This document shows positions 8,367 through 16,665 of a DNA stretch of 34,433 nt, one piece after another. The number at the start of each line of letters is the position of its first letter. The first letter of the stretch is position 1. This DNA is from Actinomycetota bacterium (GTDB lineage: Bacteria > Actinomycetota > Actinomycetes > Streptosporangiales > Streptosporangiaceae). The translations under genes and the position numbers were made by a program. The notes beneath the pieces are model-generated. The model did not search any database. It was given only the letters and a program-made list of their open reading frames with translations, and had not been told where the DNA came from. Location: positions 1-34,433 of the forward strand of contig PMSU01000201.1 of assembly GCA_003168255.1 (NCBI GenBank), given 5' to 3'.

Positions 8367-9554
8367 GTGACAGCACTCGCGCCGGCTGCGGATGTGCCGC
8401 GGTCAGCGGCCAGGACCCGGCAGGACGTCGCGGAGGCGTGCCTGGCCGCGGCCGCCCTCGCGGTGCTGTGCGTGCTGGTGCTCAGAGCTTCGCCGTATCT
8501 CCCCGAGCCAGACGATTACGCGTATCGTGCCTCGATCGTGGCGATGACCGACGGGCATTTCTTGACCTTGTCGGGGGCGCAGGCACACGCGCTCGCCGGG
8601 CAGCTGGCACCTCAGGCGGGTCACAACAGGCTGGGTCCCGGCCTGGGTGGCGGCCCCATCCAGTGGGTGCAGCTGCCCGGAGGCAGGTGGATCAGCGAGA
8701 AGGATCCTGGCTACCCCTACCTCGCGGCGATCTTCCAGGCGCTCGGCCTCATCCGGCTGGCTCCGCTGTTCTATGGCGCGCTGGCCTGCCTGGGCTTGTA
8801 TGCGGGCGGCAGGCGCTGGCTCGGCAGCTTCGGCGGCGCGGCCGCCGTCGGCCTGTACTGCTCCTCTGGTGCGGCGATCCTGTTCGCATGGCGTGATTAC
8901 ATGCCGACCTTCACCGAAGCGTCGCTGATCGCGGCGGGTACGGGTGCGCTGCTGTGGGCGGTGCTGGCGGCCGGGGCGAGCACCAGGCGCAGGACCTGGG
9001 CTGGGCTGGCTGGCTTCGTGGCGCTGGAGGCAGCCACGTTCAGCAGGTACACCAACATCGCGGTACTGGGCTGCGCGGTCATCGCGGTGCTCGCGGCGTG
9101 GCGACTGCGCGCCGCGCGGCTGCCCGGTAGCGCGATCGCCTGGTGGGTTGCGTCGGTCTGCGTGTTCGGCACCGGCGTCGCACTCTTCAACACGCTCATC
9201 TACGGCGGCCCGCTGCGGTCCGGCTACCGGCCAGGAGAGATCACCTTCAGCCTCAGCGCCGTCAGCGCCAACCTCAGGTACATGCCAGCCCACCTGATCC
9301 AGGCCATGCCCATGCTCGTGCTCGGCCTTGCCGCGCTGGCAGGCATCGCCGCAGCCTGGCTGCGCTACCGCCGGGCAGGCGGCCAGCAGGCCGAGGCGGC
9401 CAGGCGCGACCTGGCGATCGGGGTCGCGCTGGCCGCCTCCTGGGCCGCTATCTGGGTCTTGTACGCCAGCTATACGTGGACCGCGGCTGCGGGCCTGAGC
9501 ACGCTGCAGGCGGCCCGGTTCTACGTGCCGGCCCAGCATCATGACCGCCCGTAG
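8367..9554 (+). CDS. GT-C (GT39-like) membrane glycosyltransferase, probably 3'-truncated
   Basis: A 395-residue multi-pass membrane protein. The first membrane segment (about residues 24-43) is followed by an outside loop starting LPEPDDYAYRASIV, the place where GT-C glycosyltransferases keep their acidic catalytic residue. About eight more hydrophobic segments follow, with a conserved-looking ISEKDPGYPYLAAIFQALG and FSRYTNIAVLG. Such enzymes transfer sugars from lipid-phosphate carriers at the membrane's outer face. The protein stops at LQAARFYVPAQHHDRP; in relatives a segment like RFYVPA normally leads into further membrane spans, so the end is probably lost. The GTG start at 8367 has GGAAGGA upstream. 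Function is uncertain; truncation may make it inactive. Confidence 0.6.
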   Translation: MTALAPAADVPRSAARTRQDVAEACLAAAALAVLCVLVLRASPYLPEPDDYAYRASIVAMTDGHFLTLSGAQAHALAGQLAPQAGHNRLGPGLGGGPIQWVQLPGGRWISEKDPGYPYLAAIFQALGLIRLAPLFYGALACLGLYAGGRRWLGSFGGAAAVGLYCSSGAAILFAWRDYMPTFTEASLIAAGTGALLWAVLAAGASTRRRTWAGLAGFVALEAATFSRYTNIAVLGCAVIAVLAAWRLRAARLPGSAIAWWVASVCVFGTGVALFNTLIYGGPLRSGYRPGEITFSLSAVSANLRYMPAHLIQAMPMLVLGLAALAGIAAAWLRYRRAGGQQAEAARRDLAIGVALAASWAAIWVLYASYTWTAAAGLSTLQAARFYVPAQHHDRP

Positions 9555-9875
9555 ATGCACCAGATCTCGCGATTCTCTGCGCGCGGACGACGGCTGTTCA
9601 GCACTCGCTCATGCGATGACAGCAAGTCGCAGCGACGTATGCTCATGCACCGTTCGGTATGCGTACCCATAGATGTCATGTGCAGGTGCGGCCCGAAGCG
9701 CGGGTTTGTCGGCGCCGCAGGTCGGCGCCAGGGCTCGACGTGTAACCCGCGGCCGCGATTGCTGCCGCGGGCCGACTGGCTTGCCTACGCCGACCGGGTG
9801 CACACTTCCTGGCATGGCTAATCCGGGCTTGCCTTCTCAGAAGCCATCAGGCGCTCACCGGCGGTATCACGCCCC
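9555..9875 (+). other. Intergenic stretch between converging genes
   Basis: About 320 bases between the truncated membrane-protein gene and the 3' end of the large regulator gene, which point towards each other. No coding frame here has recognisable motifs, and I see no strong terminator hairpin. It may hold decayed 3' sequence of the membrane protein. Confidence 0.35.
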
Positions 9876-12800
9876 TTAGTACCGGCTAGCTTGCAGTTTG
9901 CCACGCAGGCGTTCGGTGTCGGGATGGTGCGTCTGCTCAAAGACCTCAAGCGCCTCCTGCCACAGTTTGCGAGCGACCTGCCGGTCACCGGCCGCCTGGT
10001 GGGTGTCGCCGAGGTTTATCAGTACCTCGGCGCGGTACCAGCCCGCACCGAACTCCGCGTACATCGCTGCCGCCAGCTGATAGCAACTGACCGCTGCCTC
10101 ATGCTGGCCGAGCAGGTGCCGCACGTAGCCGAGGCTGTCCCAGGTGGCCGCGGCGATCACCTGATTATCGATTTCCTGAGCGAGAGCCAGGGCCTGCTGG
10201 CAGTCGGCGAGGCCCTGTTCGGTGTTGCCTAGCCGGGCTTCGAGCCAGCCGACGGTATTCAGCGAGGCGGCCAGGCCTGTCCCCTGCTGGAGGAGTTCGA
10301 ACAGTTCGCGTGCTCGGTGAGCGTGGCTGAGTGCTCGTTCGCTGTCGTCCATGAGGTGCAGCAAGCAGGCGAGGTTCAGGTGGGCGCGAGCCTGGCCATC
10401 GATATTCTTCAGTTCGGTGAACTGATCAAGGCAATGCTGCAAGTGGACGTAGGCGTCGCTGTATCGTCCTAGCCTCGCGAAGGCGCCGCCGAGACCGCGC
10501 TGAGCATGGGCCTCGGCTTCCGGGTGGCCGGCCTGCTGCGCTGCCGCCAGTGCGATGGCGCTGGAAGCGGCTAGATCCTTCCAGCAGGCGGACTGGTCAA
10601 GTACGCCGGTCAGCGTCACCGCAAGCTGGCAGGCGTGAAGATCAAAGCCGAGGTCAGCGGCCAGCGTGATCCCCGCCATCAGCGGCAGATGCTCGGTCTC
10701 GAACCAGTTCGCGGCCGCACGGTGGTCGGCGAAGCGCCCGAGCGTTACCCCCCGGACGCTCCTGGACGGGGTAATCCAGGACTGCTCCGGGTCGAGCAGC
10801 GTTCCGGCAGCCACTGCAGTGTGCAGATAATGGTCGAGCATCCGGTGTATCGCCGCGCGCCTGCTGGCTTGGGTGCCGGTGGACTTTGCGCGCTCCGCCG
10901 CGTACTCGCGGAGCAGATCGTGCAAAGCAAACCGGCCGGGGGCGTGCTCGTCGATCAGGCGCGCGCTGACAAGTTCACGCAGCCCTTGACCGGCCGCAGA
11001 TAGCGGCAGCCCGGCGAGGCTGGCCGCGGCCTCAGCCGAAAGGCTGGGACCTGGATGCAGCCCGGCCAGCCGGAACAGCCGAGCGGCCGACGCGGACAAG
11101 CTGAGATAGGACCAGGAGAATACCGACCGCACGTCAGTGGCCGAGTCCCCGGTGGTCAGCGCGTCCAGGCGATTCTTCGCGCCGCGCAATTCGGCGGCCA
11201 GCATGCGCAGCGGCAGGTGCTGCTGCGTGATCGCCCGGGCGGCGACGATCACCAGGGCGACCGGAAGCCCGGCGCACAGCGCTATCAGGTCGGCGAGCGC
11301 TTCCGGCTCGGCCGTCGGCCGTTCCTTGCCGAGACGTCCGGTCAGCAGTTCAGCAGCCTCAGCATCGCTGAGCACATCGAGGCTGAGCTGGCAGGCGCCT
11401 TCGGCCGCGACCAGTCCGGCCATCAAGCTACGGCTGGTCACCACCACCAGGCAGCCAGCCGATCCTGGCAGCAGCGGCCGTACCTGAGCCGGATCGCGGG
11501 CATTGTCGAGCAGCACGAGCATTCGCTTGTCAGCCAGCATGCTGCGGTACAGGCCAGCCTGAGCATCGGCGGTCGCGGGGATCATCTCCGCTGGCACCGA
11601 CAGCGCCATAAGGAATCCCCGGACGACGTCGGCAGCGGCAGTCGGCGCACCCGACGGGTCGAATCCCCTCAGGTTCACGTATAGCTGGCCGTCGGGGAAG
11701 CACCGCGTCACCTGATGCGCCCAGTGCACCGCCAGCGTTGTCTTGCCGACCCCGGCGACCCCGGTGATCGTCATGATCCGCACGCGCTTCCCCTCGCCAC
11801 CGTCATCGAGTGCTTTCGTCAACGTGGCGAACTCGGCGGCCCGCCCGGCGAAGTTCGGCACCGTGGCTGGTAGCTGCCTAGGCGCCAGCGGTGCGGTGCC
11901 TGTGCTGCTGCCGCCCTGATGCCCAGAATCGGGCAGGCGGCGGCCGGGATTTTGTGGCACGTCCTGTCGGAGCACTCGCTGCTGCGCGTCGGCGAGTTCG
12001 GCGCCGGGGCGAACGCCGAGTTGGTCGTCGAGGCGGCGGCGCAGGTCATCGAACAGGGCGAGCGCTGCGGCCTGCTGTCCGCTGCCGGCCAGGGCGAGCA
12101 TCAGCGTTGCCTGAGCCCTCTCGTTTAGCGGCTCGGCCGCGGCGAGTTCCCGCAGCCAAGGCAGGACCTCTTCATGCCGTCCCGCTGCCGTGGCTGCTTC
12201 GGCATACCTGATGACGAGATCCGATCGACGCTGGCGCAGTGAGACCACGGCCGGATGCGCGTGCGGGATCTCGATGTCGGCGAGCGGCTCGGCCCGCCAG
12301 GTATCGAGCGCGCGGGCGTAGGCTTCGCAAGCCGGGCCGAGCTCGCCTGCCGCGTGGGCTCGCGTCGCGCGGCTCGCGTGCGCCTCGAACACCATCAGGT
12401 CGACTTGGCCCTCAGCCGCCACCAATTTGTAGCTGGTTCCGGCCGACGTCAGGAGACGGCCAGGATCGAGCAGGCGGCGCAGCCTGTTCACGTAGACCTG
12501 GACCAGATGCACGGCGGTCGCGGGGACGTCATCACCCCACAGCGCGTCGATGATCGTCTTCCTGGGCACGGGAACGTTGGGCGTGAGCGCCAGCAGTCCA
12601 AGCACCGCCCGCTGCCTAGACGGGCCGAGGCCGATCCGCACCCCGTCGCGCCAGGCGGTCACCGGCCCGAGTACCGCGAGCCTGAATCCGCGCCCCAGGC
12701 TCGGGTCGGGTCGCTCGGCCGCCGTGTTCCTGGCGGCGCGGGCGAACTCAAGCGCGCGCCCCTGGTCCAGGACGAGCGCGTTGGCTAGGCGGCGGACGGA

Positions 12801-12956
12801 TTCGACGCGCAACCGCGAGGTATGGCCCTGCTCAAGATCCCGCACGACTCCGATGCTCACCTGAGCCAGTTCGGCCAGCCGCCGCTGGCTCAGCCTCGCC
12901 GCCCGGCGATACTCCCTGAGCAATGCTGCCGCCCGCGCGTTGCCGCCCTGTGTCAT
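9876..12956 (-). CDS. XRE-SARP-BTAD-NB-ARC-TPR transcriptional regulator (AfsR-like)
   Basis: A 1026-residue regulator with five parts. An XRE-type helix-turn-helix sits at about 12-70 (RLSQRRLAELAQVSIGVVRD). A SARP winged helix follows at about 90-175 (RQRAVLGLLAL, VQVYVNRLRRLLDPG). A BTAD domain covers about 180-325, with FDDLRRRLDDQLGVRPGAEL at its end. An NB-ARC ATPase occupies about 375-640, with Walker A GVAGVGKTTLA near residue 399, Walker B MLVLLDNA and the sensor VVVTSRS. TPR repeats fill about 780-1010. AfsR and relatives lack the extra N-terminal XRE domain. SARPs activate secondary-metabolite or similar clusters, with the ATPase and TPR parts sensing a signal. It is transcribed away from a small ORF, a sulfotransferase remnant and an S37 peptidase gene, which are its likeliest local targets. 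ATG at 12956. Confidence 0.9.
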   Translation of the reverse strand: MTQGGNARAAALLREYRRAARLSQRRLAELAQVSIGVVRDLEQGHTSRLRVESVRRLANALVLDQGRALEFARAARNTAAERPDPSLGRGFRLAVLGPVTAWRDGVRIGLGPSRQRAVLGLLALTPNVPVPRKTIIDALWGDDVPATAVHLVQVYVNRLRRLLDPGRLLTSAGTSYKLVAAEGQVDLMVFEAHASRATRAHAAGELGPACEAYARALDTWRAEPLADIEIPHAHPAVVSLRQRRSDLVIRYAEAATAAGRHEEVLPWLRELAAAEPLNERAQATLMLALAGSGQQAAALALFDDLRRRLDDQLGVRPGAELADAQQRVLRQDVPQNPGRRLPDSGHQGGSSTGTAPLAPRQLPATVPNFAGRAAEFATLTKALDDGGEGKRVRIMTITGVAGVGKTTLAVHWAHQVTRCFPDGQLYVNLRGFDPSGAPTAAADVVRGFLMALSVPAEMIPATADAQAGLYRSMLADKRMLVLLDNARDPAQVRPLLPGSAGCLVVVTSRSLMAGLVAAEGACQLSLDVLSDAEAAELLTGRLGKERPTAEPEALADLIALCAGLPVALVIVAARAITQQHLPLRMLAAELRGAKNRLDALTTGDSATDVRSVFSWSYLSLSASAARLFRLAGLHPGPSLSAEAAASLAGLPLSAAGQGLRELVSARLIDEHAPGRFALHDLLREYAAERAKSTGTQASRRAAIHRMLDHYLHTAVAAGTLLDPEQSWITPSRSVRGVTLGRFADHRAAANWFETEHLPLMAGITLAADLGFDLHACQLAVTLTGVLDQSACWKDLAASSAIALAAAQQAGHPEAEAHAQRGLGGAFARLGRYSDAYVHLQHCLDQFTELKNIDGQARAHLNLACLLHLMDDSERALSHAHRARELFELLQQGTGLAASLNTVGWLEARLGNTEQGLADCQQALALAQEIDNQVIAAATWDSLGYVRHLLGQHEAAVSCYQLAAAMYAEFGAGWYRAEVLINLGDTHQAAGDRQVARKLWQEALEVFEQTHHPDTERLRGKLQASRY

Positions 12957-13127
12957 CCCTGCCTCATTGACTCGCGAACCTCCCCCGGATGCACGCTCGG
13001 CGGGCGATCTTTAGTTTATGGCCGGTGGTCGCGCCTTCCCTGCCGGTTCGCGATTCCTGTAGCCGGACCTGGCTGGGGTACCGCCAGCTGTCATGAGCGC
13101 CATTGGTGGGCAGTTCAACGGTCGTTT

Positions 13128-13156
13128 ACACCTGCGTGGTCTACAGGAATAGGTGT
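13128..13156. promoter_or_regulatory. Inverted repeat in the divergent intergenic region
   Basis: ACACCT (13128-13133) and AGGTGT (13151-13156) form a 6-bp inverted repeat with a 17-base spacer, in the region between the SARP-type regulator gene and the small ORF at 13230. A GGTC...GACC repeat overlaps it. This is where an operator or the two promoters would be expected, but SARPs usually bind direct repeats, so the link to the regulator is only a guess. Confidence 0.25.
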
Positions 13157-13229
13157 GACCAGGAATTGAGCGTTCTGGCCTCAGGCGCTGAGATGCTGGC
13201 CGCACGGGCCATCAAAGGCTGGCGCCGGG

Positions 13230-13478
13230 ATGAGTCCAGTAGGAATGGATGCTATGAAGGCTGGAACAGCTCGTCCTGAGGTGGGGACGGCACTCACCGT
13301 ACCAACCACGCTCACCGAGGTTGTGGAGGGCGCGACCGCCCGTACCTTCGTCGAGCCCGACATGATCTTCAAGTACGGCGGGCCGACGGTACACGAAGCG
13401 CAGCGGCCCCCTGCCAGGTTCCCCGCGGGCCGCGGGACCATGATCTGCACAGCAGGCGCCAAGAGCCATTCCTCCTGA
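13230..13478 (+). CDS. Small hypothetical protein
   Basis: An 82-residue open frame I do not recognise. From about codon 17 on, roughly five of six third positions are G or C, as in a real gene of this genome; the first 16 codons are much richer in A/T at that position. Alternative ATG starts at 13245 and 13254 would remove part of this odd leader. The middle reads VEPDMIFKYGGPTVHEAQ and the end is Ser/Ala/Gly-rich. No signal peptide, membrane span or known domain is visible. Its stop is six bases before the ATG of the sulfotransferase remnant, so the two were probably co-transcribed. An antisense frame also exists over this region but has poorer features. A peptide precursor is conceivable but unproven. 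Confidence 0.4.
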   Translation: MSPVGMDAMKAGTARPEVGTALTVPTTLTEVVEGATARTFVEPDMIFKYGGPTVHEAQRPPARFPAGRGTMICTAGAKSHSS

Positions 13479-13484
13479 CGATCG

Positions 13485-13704
13485 ATGAAGAGTTCTTTCA
13501 AATCAGGACGCACGCTGTTCGTCGTGTGCATGGGCAGATCGGGATCGACGTTACTGCGGCTCCTGCCCGACTCCCACCGACCTGGCTTGCCCCCAGACGT
13601 CGCTGCTCGGAGTGTACGGCCAGCTCGCGGTCGTGTGGGCGCTGATCGAGGGCGCGCCAGTCATCACCACGAATCAGGAGGGACTATGCACCGAAGCCGG
13701 GTAA
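13485..13704 (+). pseudogene. Sulfotransferase, frameshifted N-terminal remnant
   Basis: The first frame starts at an ATG and reads RTLFVVCMGRSGSTLLRLLP and then DSH, the N-terminal strand and P-loop-like PAPS-binding turn of sulfotransferases (PF13469 type). Around 13575 the match moves to another frame, which reads DLACPQTSLLGVYGQLAVVW and then ALIEGAPV before stopping at 13702-13704. Restoring two bases near CACC/GACC would rejoin the frames as DSHPDLACP. Only about 60-70 residues of a protein of some 300 survive. The relic runs into the start of the S37 peptidase gene, whose ATG at 13686 lies in another frame, so that gene seems to have been joined to the remnant. Confidence 0.7.
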
Positions 13705-15140
13705 TAATTGCCGCGGCCGTTGCCGCTGTCTTCGTTATGGCGAGCCTTGCCGCTCCGGCGACCGCGGGAGCGGCAAGCGCGCCGTCGGTGACATCAGCGC
13801 CTGACGGCATCATCAATCAGCTGAAACACCTGCCCGGAGTGACATACCTGGGGAAGAATCACTACCCGCCAGCCGGCTATAAGGTGTATGAGCTAGAGAT
13901 CCGCCAGCCAATCAATCACAACCAGCCGCACGGTGCGACCTTCGAGCAGCACCTCGAACTGTATCAGCGCAACGTGGCTGCGCCGATGGTGATGTACGTA
14001 TCCGGCTACTTCAATTACACCTTCATCAGCCCGCACCTTACTTACCTGTCCCCCACTGCCACCATCGTCGGGGGAAACCAAATCAGCGTGGAAAGCCGGT
14101 TCTACGGCGACTCGGTACCGCATCCGACATTGTGGAAATATCTAACCGTCTGGCAAGAAGCTGCCGACGAGCACCACGTCGTGCAAGTGTTCAAAAGGCT
14201 CTACCACGCGCGGTGGCTGATCGACGGCGTCAGCAAGGGCGGAGAAACAGCGATCTTCCACGACTACTACTATCCCCATGACTTCGCCGACACCTTCGCC
14301 TGGAGCGCGCCGAGCATCACCAGTACGTTCAGCCACAGCTATGATCACTTCCTTGACAACGTCGGCACCGCAGCTTGTCGCACGGCGTTGCTGAAGGCGC
14401 AGATCCGCGCGCTTCGTAACCGGACCGTCTTCGAGGCCAAACTGGCCGCAGAAGCCAAGGCCGCCCATGGGACCTTCAAAGACTGGGCCAGCGGTCTCGA
14501 CGAAGATTTCGAGGTCACTGTTCTCGATACACCATTCGTATTCTGGCAGTACGGGGGCGACTGCTCGACCATTCCCGGCGCTAAGGCCACGCTCCAGCAG
14601 CTCTACCACTGGTACAACGTCATCTCAGTGTGGCTGGCGTCCGATGACCAGGAAAGCGTGCCCTACTTTGCGTACAACTACCAAGCTGGCACCCAGCTCG
14701 GTTACCCGATCATCGACGAACGCGCCGAACTCGGATCACTGCTGCACTACCCGCTGTCAGCGCAGAACCCCGAGCAAGACATGCCGCCGAATATCCCGGT
14801 GCGACCGCTCAGCCAGTGTCTGATGCGGGCCGTGCACCAGTGGATTCTCACCCGCGGGAATCACCTGCTATTCCTGTACGGACAAGATGATCCCTGGACA
14901 GCGGAACGGTTCTTCCTCGGCCCCGGCACCCGCGACAGCGCCATCTTCACCATCCCGGGCGGCGACCACGTCAGCACCTACATCGACCTGCCCCCCGCCC
15001 AGCGAAAGGCCTTCGTCAAGATGCTACGCACCTGGGCCGGACTTCCCGCATCTGGAGGTCCAGCGGAAACAACCGGATCTGACCCTGCCCTCAGGACCGG
15101 CGTCCGTGCCCGCGTCGAGCAGGAACTGGTCGCGCTGTGA
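13686..15140 (+). CDS. Secreted S37-family peptidase (tripeptidyl aminopeptidase-like)
   Basis: A 484-residue exported serine peptidase of family S37 (PF05576), related to Streptomyces mycelial tripeptidyl aminopeptidases. A signal peptide is plain: MHRSR, a long hydrophobic stretch to about residue 22, then PATAGAASA as a likely cleavage area. The mature enzyme has VESRFYGDS, a nucleophile Ser183 in WLIDGVSKGGETA, Asp401/402 in LYGQDDPWTAERF and His428 in IPGGDHVSTY, giving the alpha/beta-hydrolase triad. The ATG at 13686 follows AGGAGG at 13676-13681; the open frame upstream belongs to a sulfotransferase remnant. It probably trims tripeptides from extracellular proteins. Its base composition is slightly lower in GC than its neighbours. 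Gene and stop are intact, the stop lying in a 23-bp tandem duplication. Confidence 0.88.
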   Translation: MHRSRVIIAAAVAAVFVMASLAAPATAGAASAPSVTSAPDGIINQLKHLPGVTYLGKNHYPPAGYKVYELEIRQPINHNQPHGATFEQHLELYQRNVAAPMVMYVSGYFNYTFISPHLTYLSPTATIVGGNQISVESRFYGDSVPHPTLWKYLTVWQEAADEHHVVQVFKRLYHARWLIDGVSKGGETAIFHDYYYPHDFADTFAWSAPSITSTFSHSYDHFLDNVGTAACRTALLKAQIRALRNRTVFEAKLAAEAKAAHGTFKDWASGLDEDFEVTVLDTPFVFWQYGGDCSTIPGAKATLQQLYHWYNVISVWLASDDQESVPYFAYNYQAGTQLGYPIIDERAELGSLLHYPLSAQNPEQDMPPNIPVRPLSQCLMRAVHQWILTRGNHLLFLYGQDDPWTAERFFLGPGTRDSAIFTIPGGDHVSTYIDLPPAQRKAFVKMLRTWAGLPASGGPAETTGSDPALRTGVRARVEQELVAL

Positions 15141-15180
15141 GCTACCGGGAACGCCAGCTGTGAGCTACCGGGAACGCCAG
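15135..15180 (+). repeat. 23-bp tandem duplication
   Basis: The unit CTGTGAGCTACCGGGAACGC plus CAG occurs twice in a row, at 15135-15157 and 15158-15180, without a mismatch. The first copy holds the stop codon of the S37 peptidase gene; each copy holds a GTG that can begin the HepT-like reading frame, but only the second leads into it. Confidence 0.95.
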
Positions 15181-15480
15181 CGGCTGTCAGATATCCAGGC
15201 CGCGATCGAGGCGATCCGCTCGCATCTGCGGCGCGGCGATCTGCCGCAGCCTGATTTTCGACGCAGTCCGGATCCGGCTGCTGGAAATCGGCGAGGCAGT
15301 CAAGGCATTGCCCGCGAGTTGCTCGCCACCTAGCCCGCCATCCCCTGGAGGCAGATCGCCCGGATGCGCGATCACCTGGCCCACCGCTACTTCGACACCG
15401 CCCACGCGATCTTGCAGGCCACCGTCGACGAGGACCTGCCCGCCCTGGAACGCGCCGTCCGCGAGCTGACGGTCCCTCCC
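15160..15480 (+). pseudogene. HepT-like (DUF86) ribonuclease toxin, broken
   Basis: The GTG at 15160 opens SYRERQRLSDIQAAIEAIRS followed by HLRRGDLPQ. Near 15250 the match shifts frame to LIFDAVRIRLLEIGEAVKAL, and near 15310 it shifts back, reading ELLAT, a TAG stop at 15331, then PAIPWRQIARMRDHLAHRYF and DTAHAILQATVDEDLPALER. The HepT catalytic motif R-x4-H-x-Y is present as RDHLAHRY. HepT toxins cut or AMPylate-control RNA metabolism together with an MNT nucleotidyltransferase antitoxin; no MNT gene lies on either side. With two compensating frameshifts and one stop the gene is dead. The order of the pieces and their spacing match a normal protein of about 110 residues. Confidence 0.78.
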
Positions 15481-15792
15481 CGAAGAAGACCCGGTAGGCG
15501 ATCCTCACCCGAGGTGAGCGGGGGCCCGCACGCTTCTGCCGCCGAGTCGGCGGTCCGCCAAGGGTCTTCGACCCAGCGGGTGACGCCTTTCAGCAGCCAT
15601 CGAGCTCCGTCCGTAGGCGCAAGGGTATGGATTTCCCATGACTACTGGACCGTCACGGAAGGTCACCGCTACGTCTAGGAAGCAAGCGCACACTCCCGCC
15701 GATCGGCGCGGCTCGCTGGTGCAGAGCAACAGGGCGGTACAGGTTACAGATATGGGCGAAGCATGGCCCCTCTGAACGCGGCGGGTTTGTGG

Positions 15793-16128
15793 CTAGTTTT
15801 TCGGCGGTAGCGAGCGCGCGTACCCGGTGCCTCGCTCGACCCATGGGGTGAGCTGGTCGTCGGTGCGCAGGTCGGCTGAGCTGACGCGCAGCCATCCGGG
15901 CATCGGTCGGCCGCGCATCTGCGCCGGGCTGGCGCTTGTCGTCGCGACCAGGGCGTCAGACTGCCCCGGATCGACGCGGACCATGGCGCCGCCCTGGCCA
16001 CTGGCGGAGATGGCCATGTGGCCAGCGATGAGGAAGGCCAGCCCGCCGAACATCTTCTTCTCGGTCAGATCGGGATCGCTGCCGATGAGCCGCCGGATAC
16101 GATCGGCGAGCTCTTGGTCATAGCCCAT
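15793..16128 (-). CDS. TfoX N-terminal domain protein
   Basis: A 111-residue protein made of the TfoX/Sxy N-terminal domain alone (PF04993): MGYDQELADRIRRLIG, then EKKMFGGLAFLIAGHMAISA, the family hallmark, MVRVDPGQSDALVA, and the C-terminal GWLRVSSADLRTDDQLTPWV. In Haemophilus and E. coli the full TfoX/Sxy protein activates competence genes, but stand-alone N-terminal domains are common in actinobacteria and their role is unknown. The ATG at 16128 gives the expected start and length. No competence genes are nearby. Confidence 0.85.
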   Translation of the reverse strand: MGYDQELADRIRRLIGSDPDLTEKKMFGGLAFLIAGHMAISASGQGGAMVRVDPGQSDALVATTSASPAQMRGRPMPGWLRVSSADLRTDDQLTPWVERGTGYARSLPPKN

Positions 16129-16282
16129 GCCGACAAGCCTACCCAGCTCGGCGAAGGCGGCCCCGGATCCTGGTCTGCGCGGCGGCGACCTGCGGCTTTA
16201 AGCGCTATCAGCCCGGACGTCCGGAAAGGATCCTTTTGTAGGGTCCGGGTGATCATGAGCAAGCACACGTCGGTGATCTGCG

Positions 16283-16575
16283 GTGTTGTCCTCGGCCTTC
16301 AGGTCCTTGTTCGGCTGGGCGAGGAAAAACAGCCTTGTCTTCACCAACCCAGCGAGCCGCGCGAGCGCCGGGCGGCGCGAGCGCCGGGCTACCAGCCGCT
16401 GCCACCCGGCCAGATCTCCCAGGCTGTCCAGGCAGCTACCACCGCGCACGCCCGGTCTTCGTCGCCCTTGCCTTCACCGTGAACCCGCCGATCTGCACCC
16501 GGCGAGAGCGTGATTCCGCCACCGGGTTCCGGCGGGAAGCCCTTGCCGGCTCCCAGGCCGTTGACCGCCGTTGAA
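16283..16575 (+). pseudogene. Integrase/recombinase-like fragment, multiply frameshifted
   Basis: Pieces of one protein are spread over three frames in order. The first reads SLFGWARKNSLVFTNPASRA, like the end of the N-terminal SAM-like domain of tyrosine recombinases. The next reads YQPLPPGQISQAVQAATTAH and AR. The third reads VFVALAFTVNPPICTRRERD. In actinobacterial integrase-like proteins such segments follow each other and lead to the catalytic domain. The catalytic Arg-His-Arg-Tyr residues are not present here. No attachment site or tRNA is adjacent. Identification rests on my recollection of the family and is moderate; the breaks are clear if the family call is right. Confidence 0.45.
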
Positions 16576-16665
16576 CGTCGCCCTTCCGTCAGGCCTCCCG
16601 GTCCCTCCCGTTCCGGCATTGCGGCCAGGATCAGCCCATCCTCCTGGCCGGCGATACTGGGTGCG

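Noticed and set aside
13181..13531. Minus-strand frame of 116 codons over the small ORF
   Set aside because: No motifs and no good ribosome site; the plus-strand frame has better codon use and leads into the sulfotransferase start.
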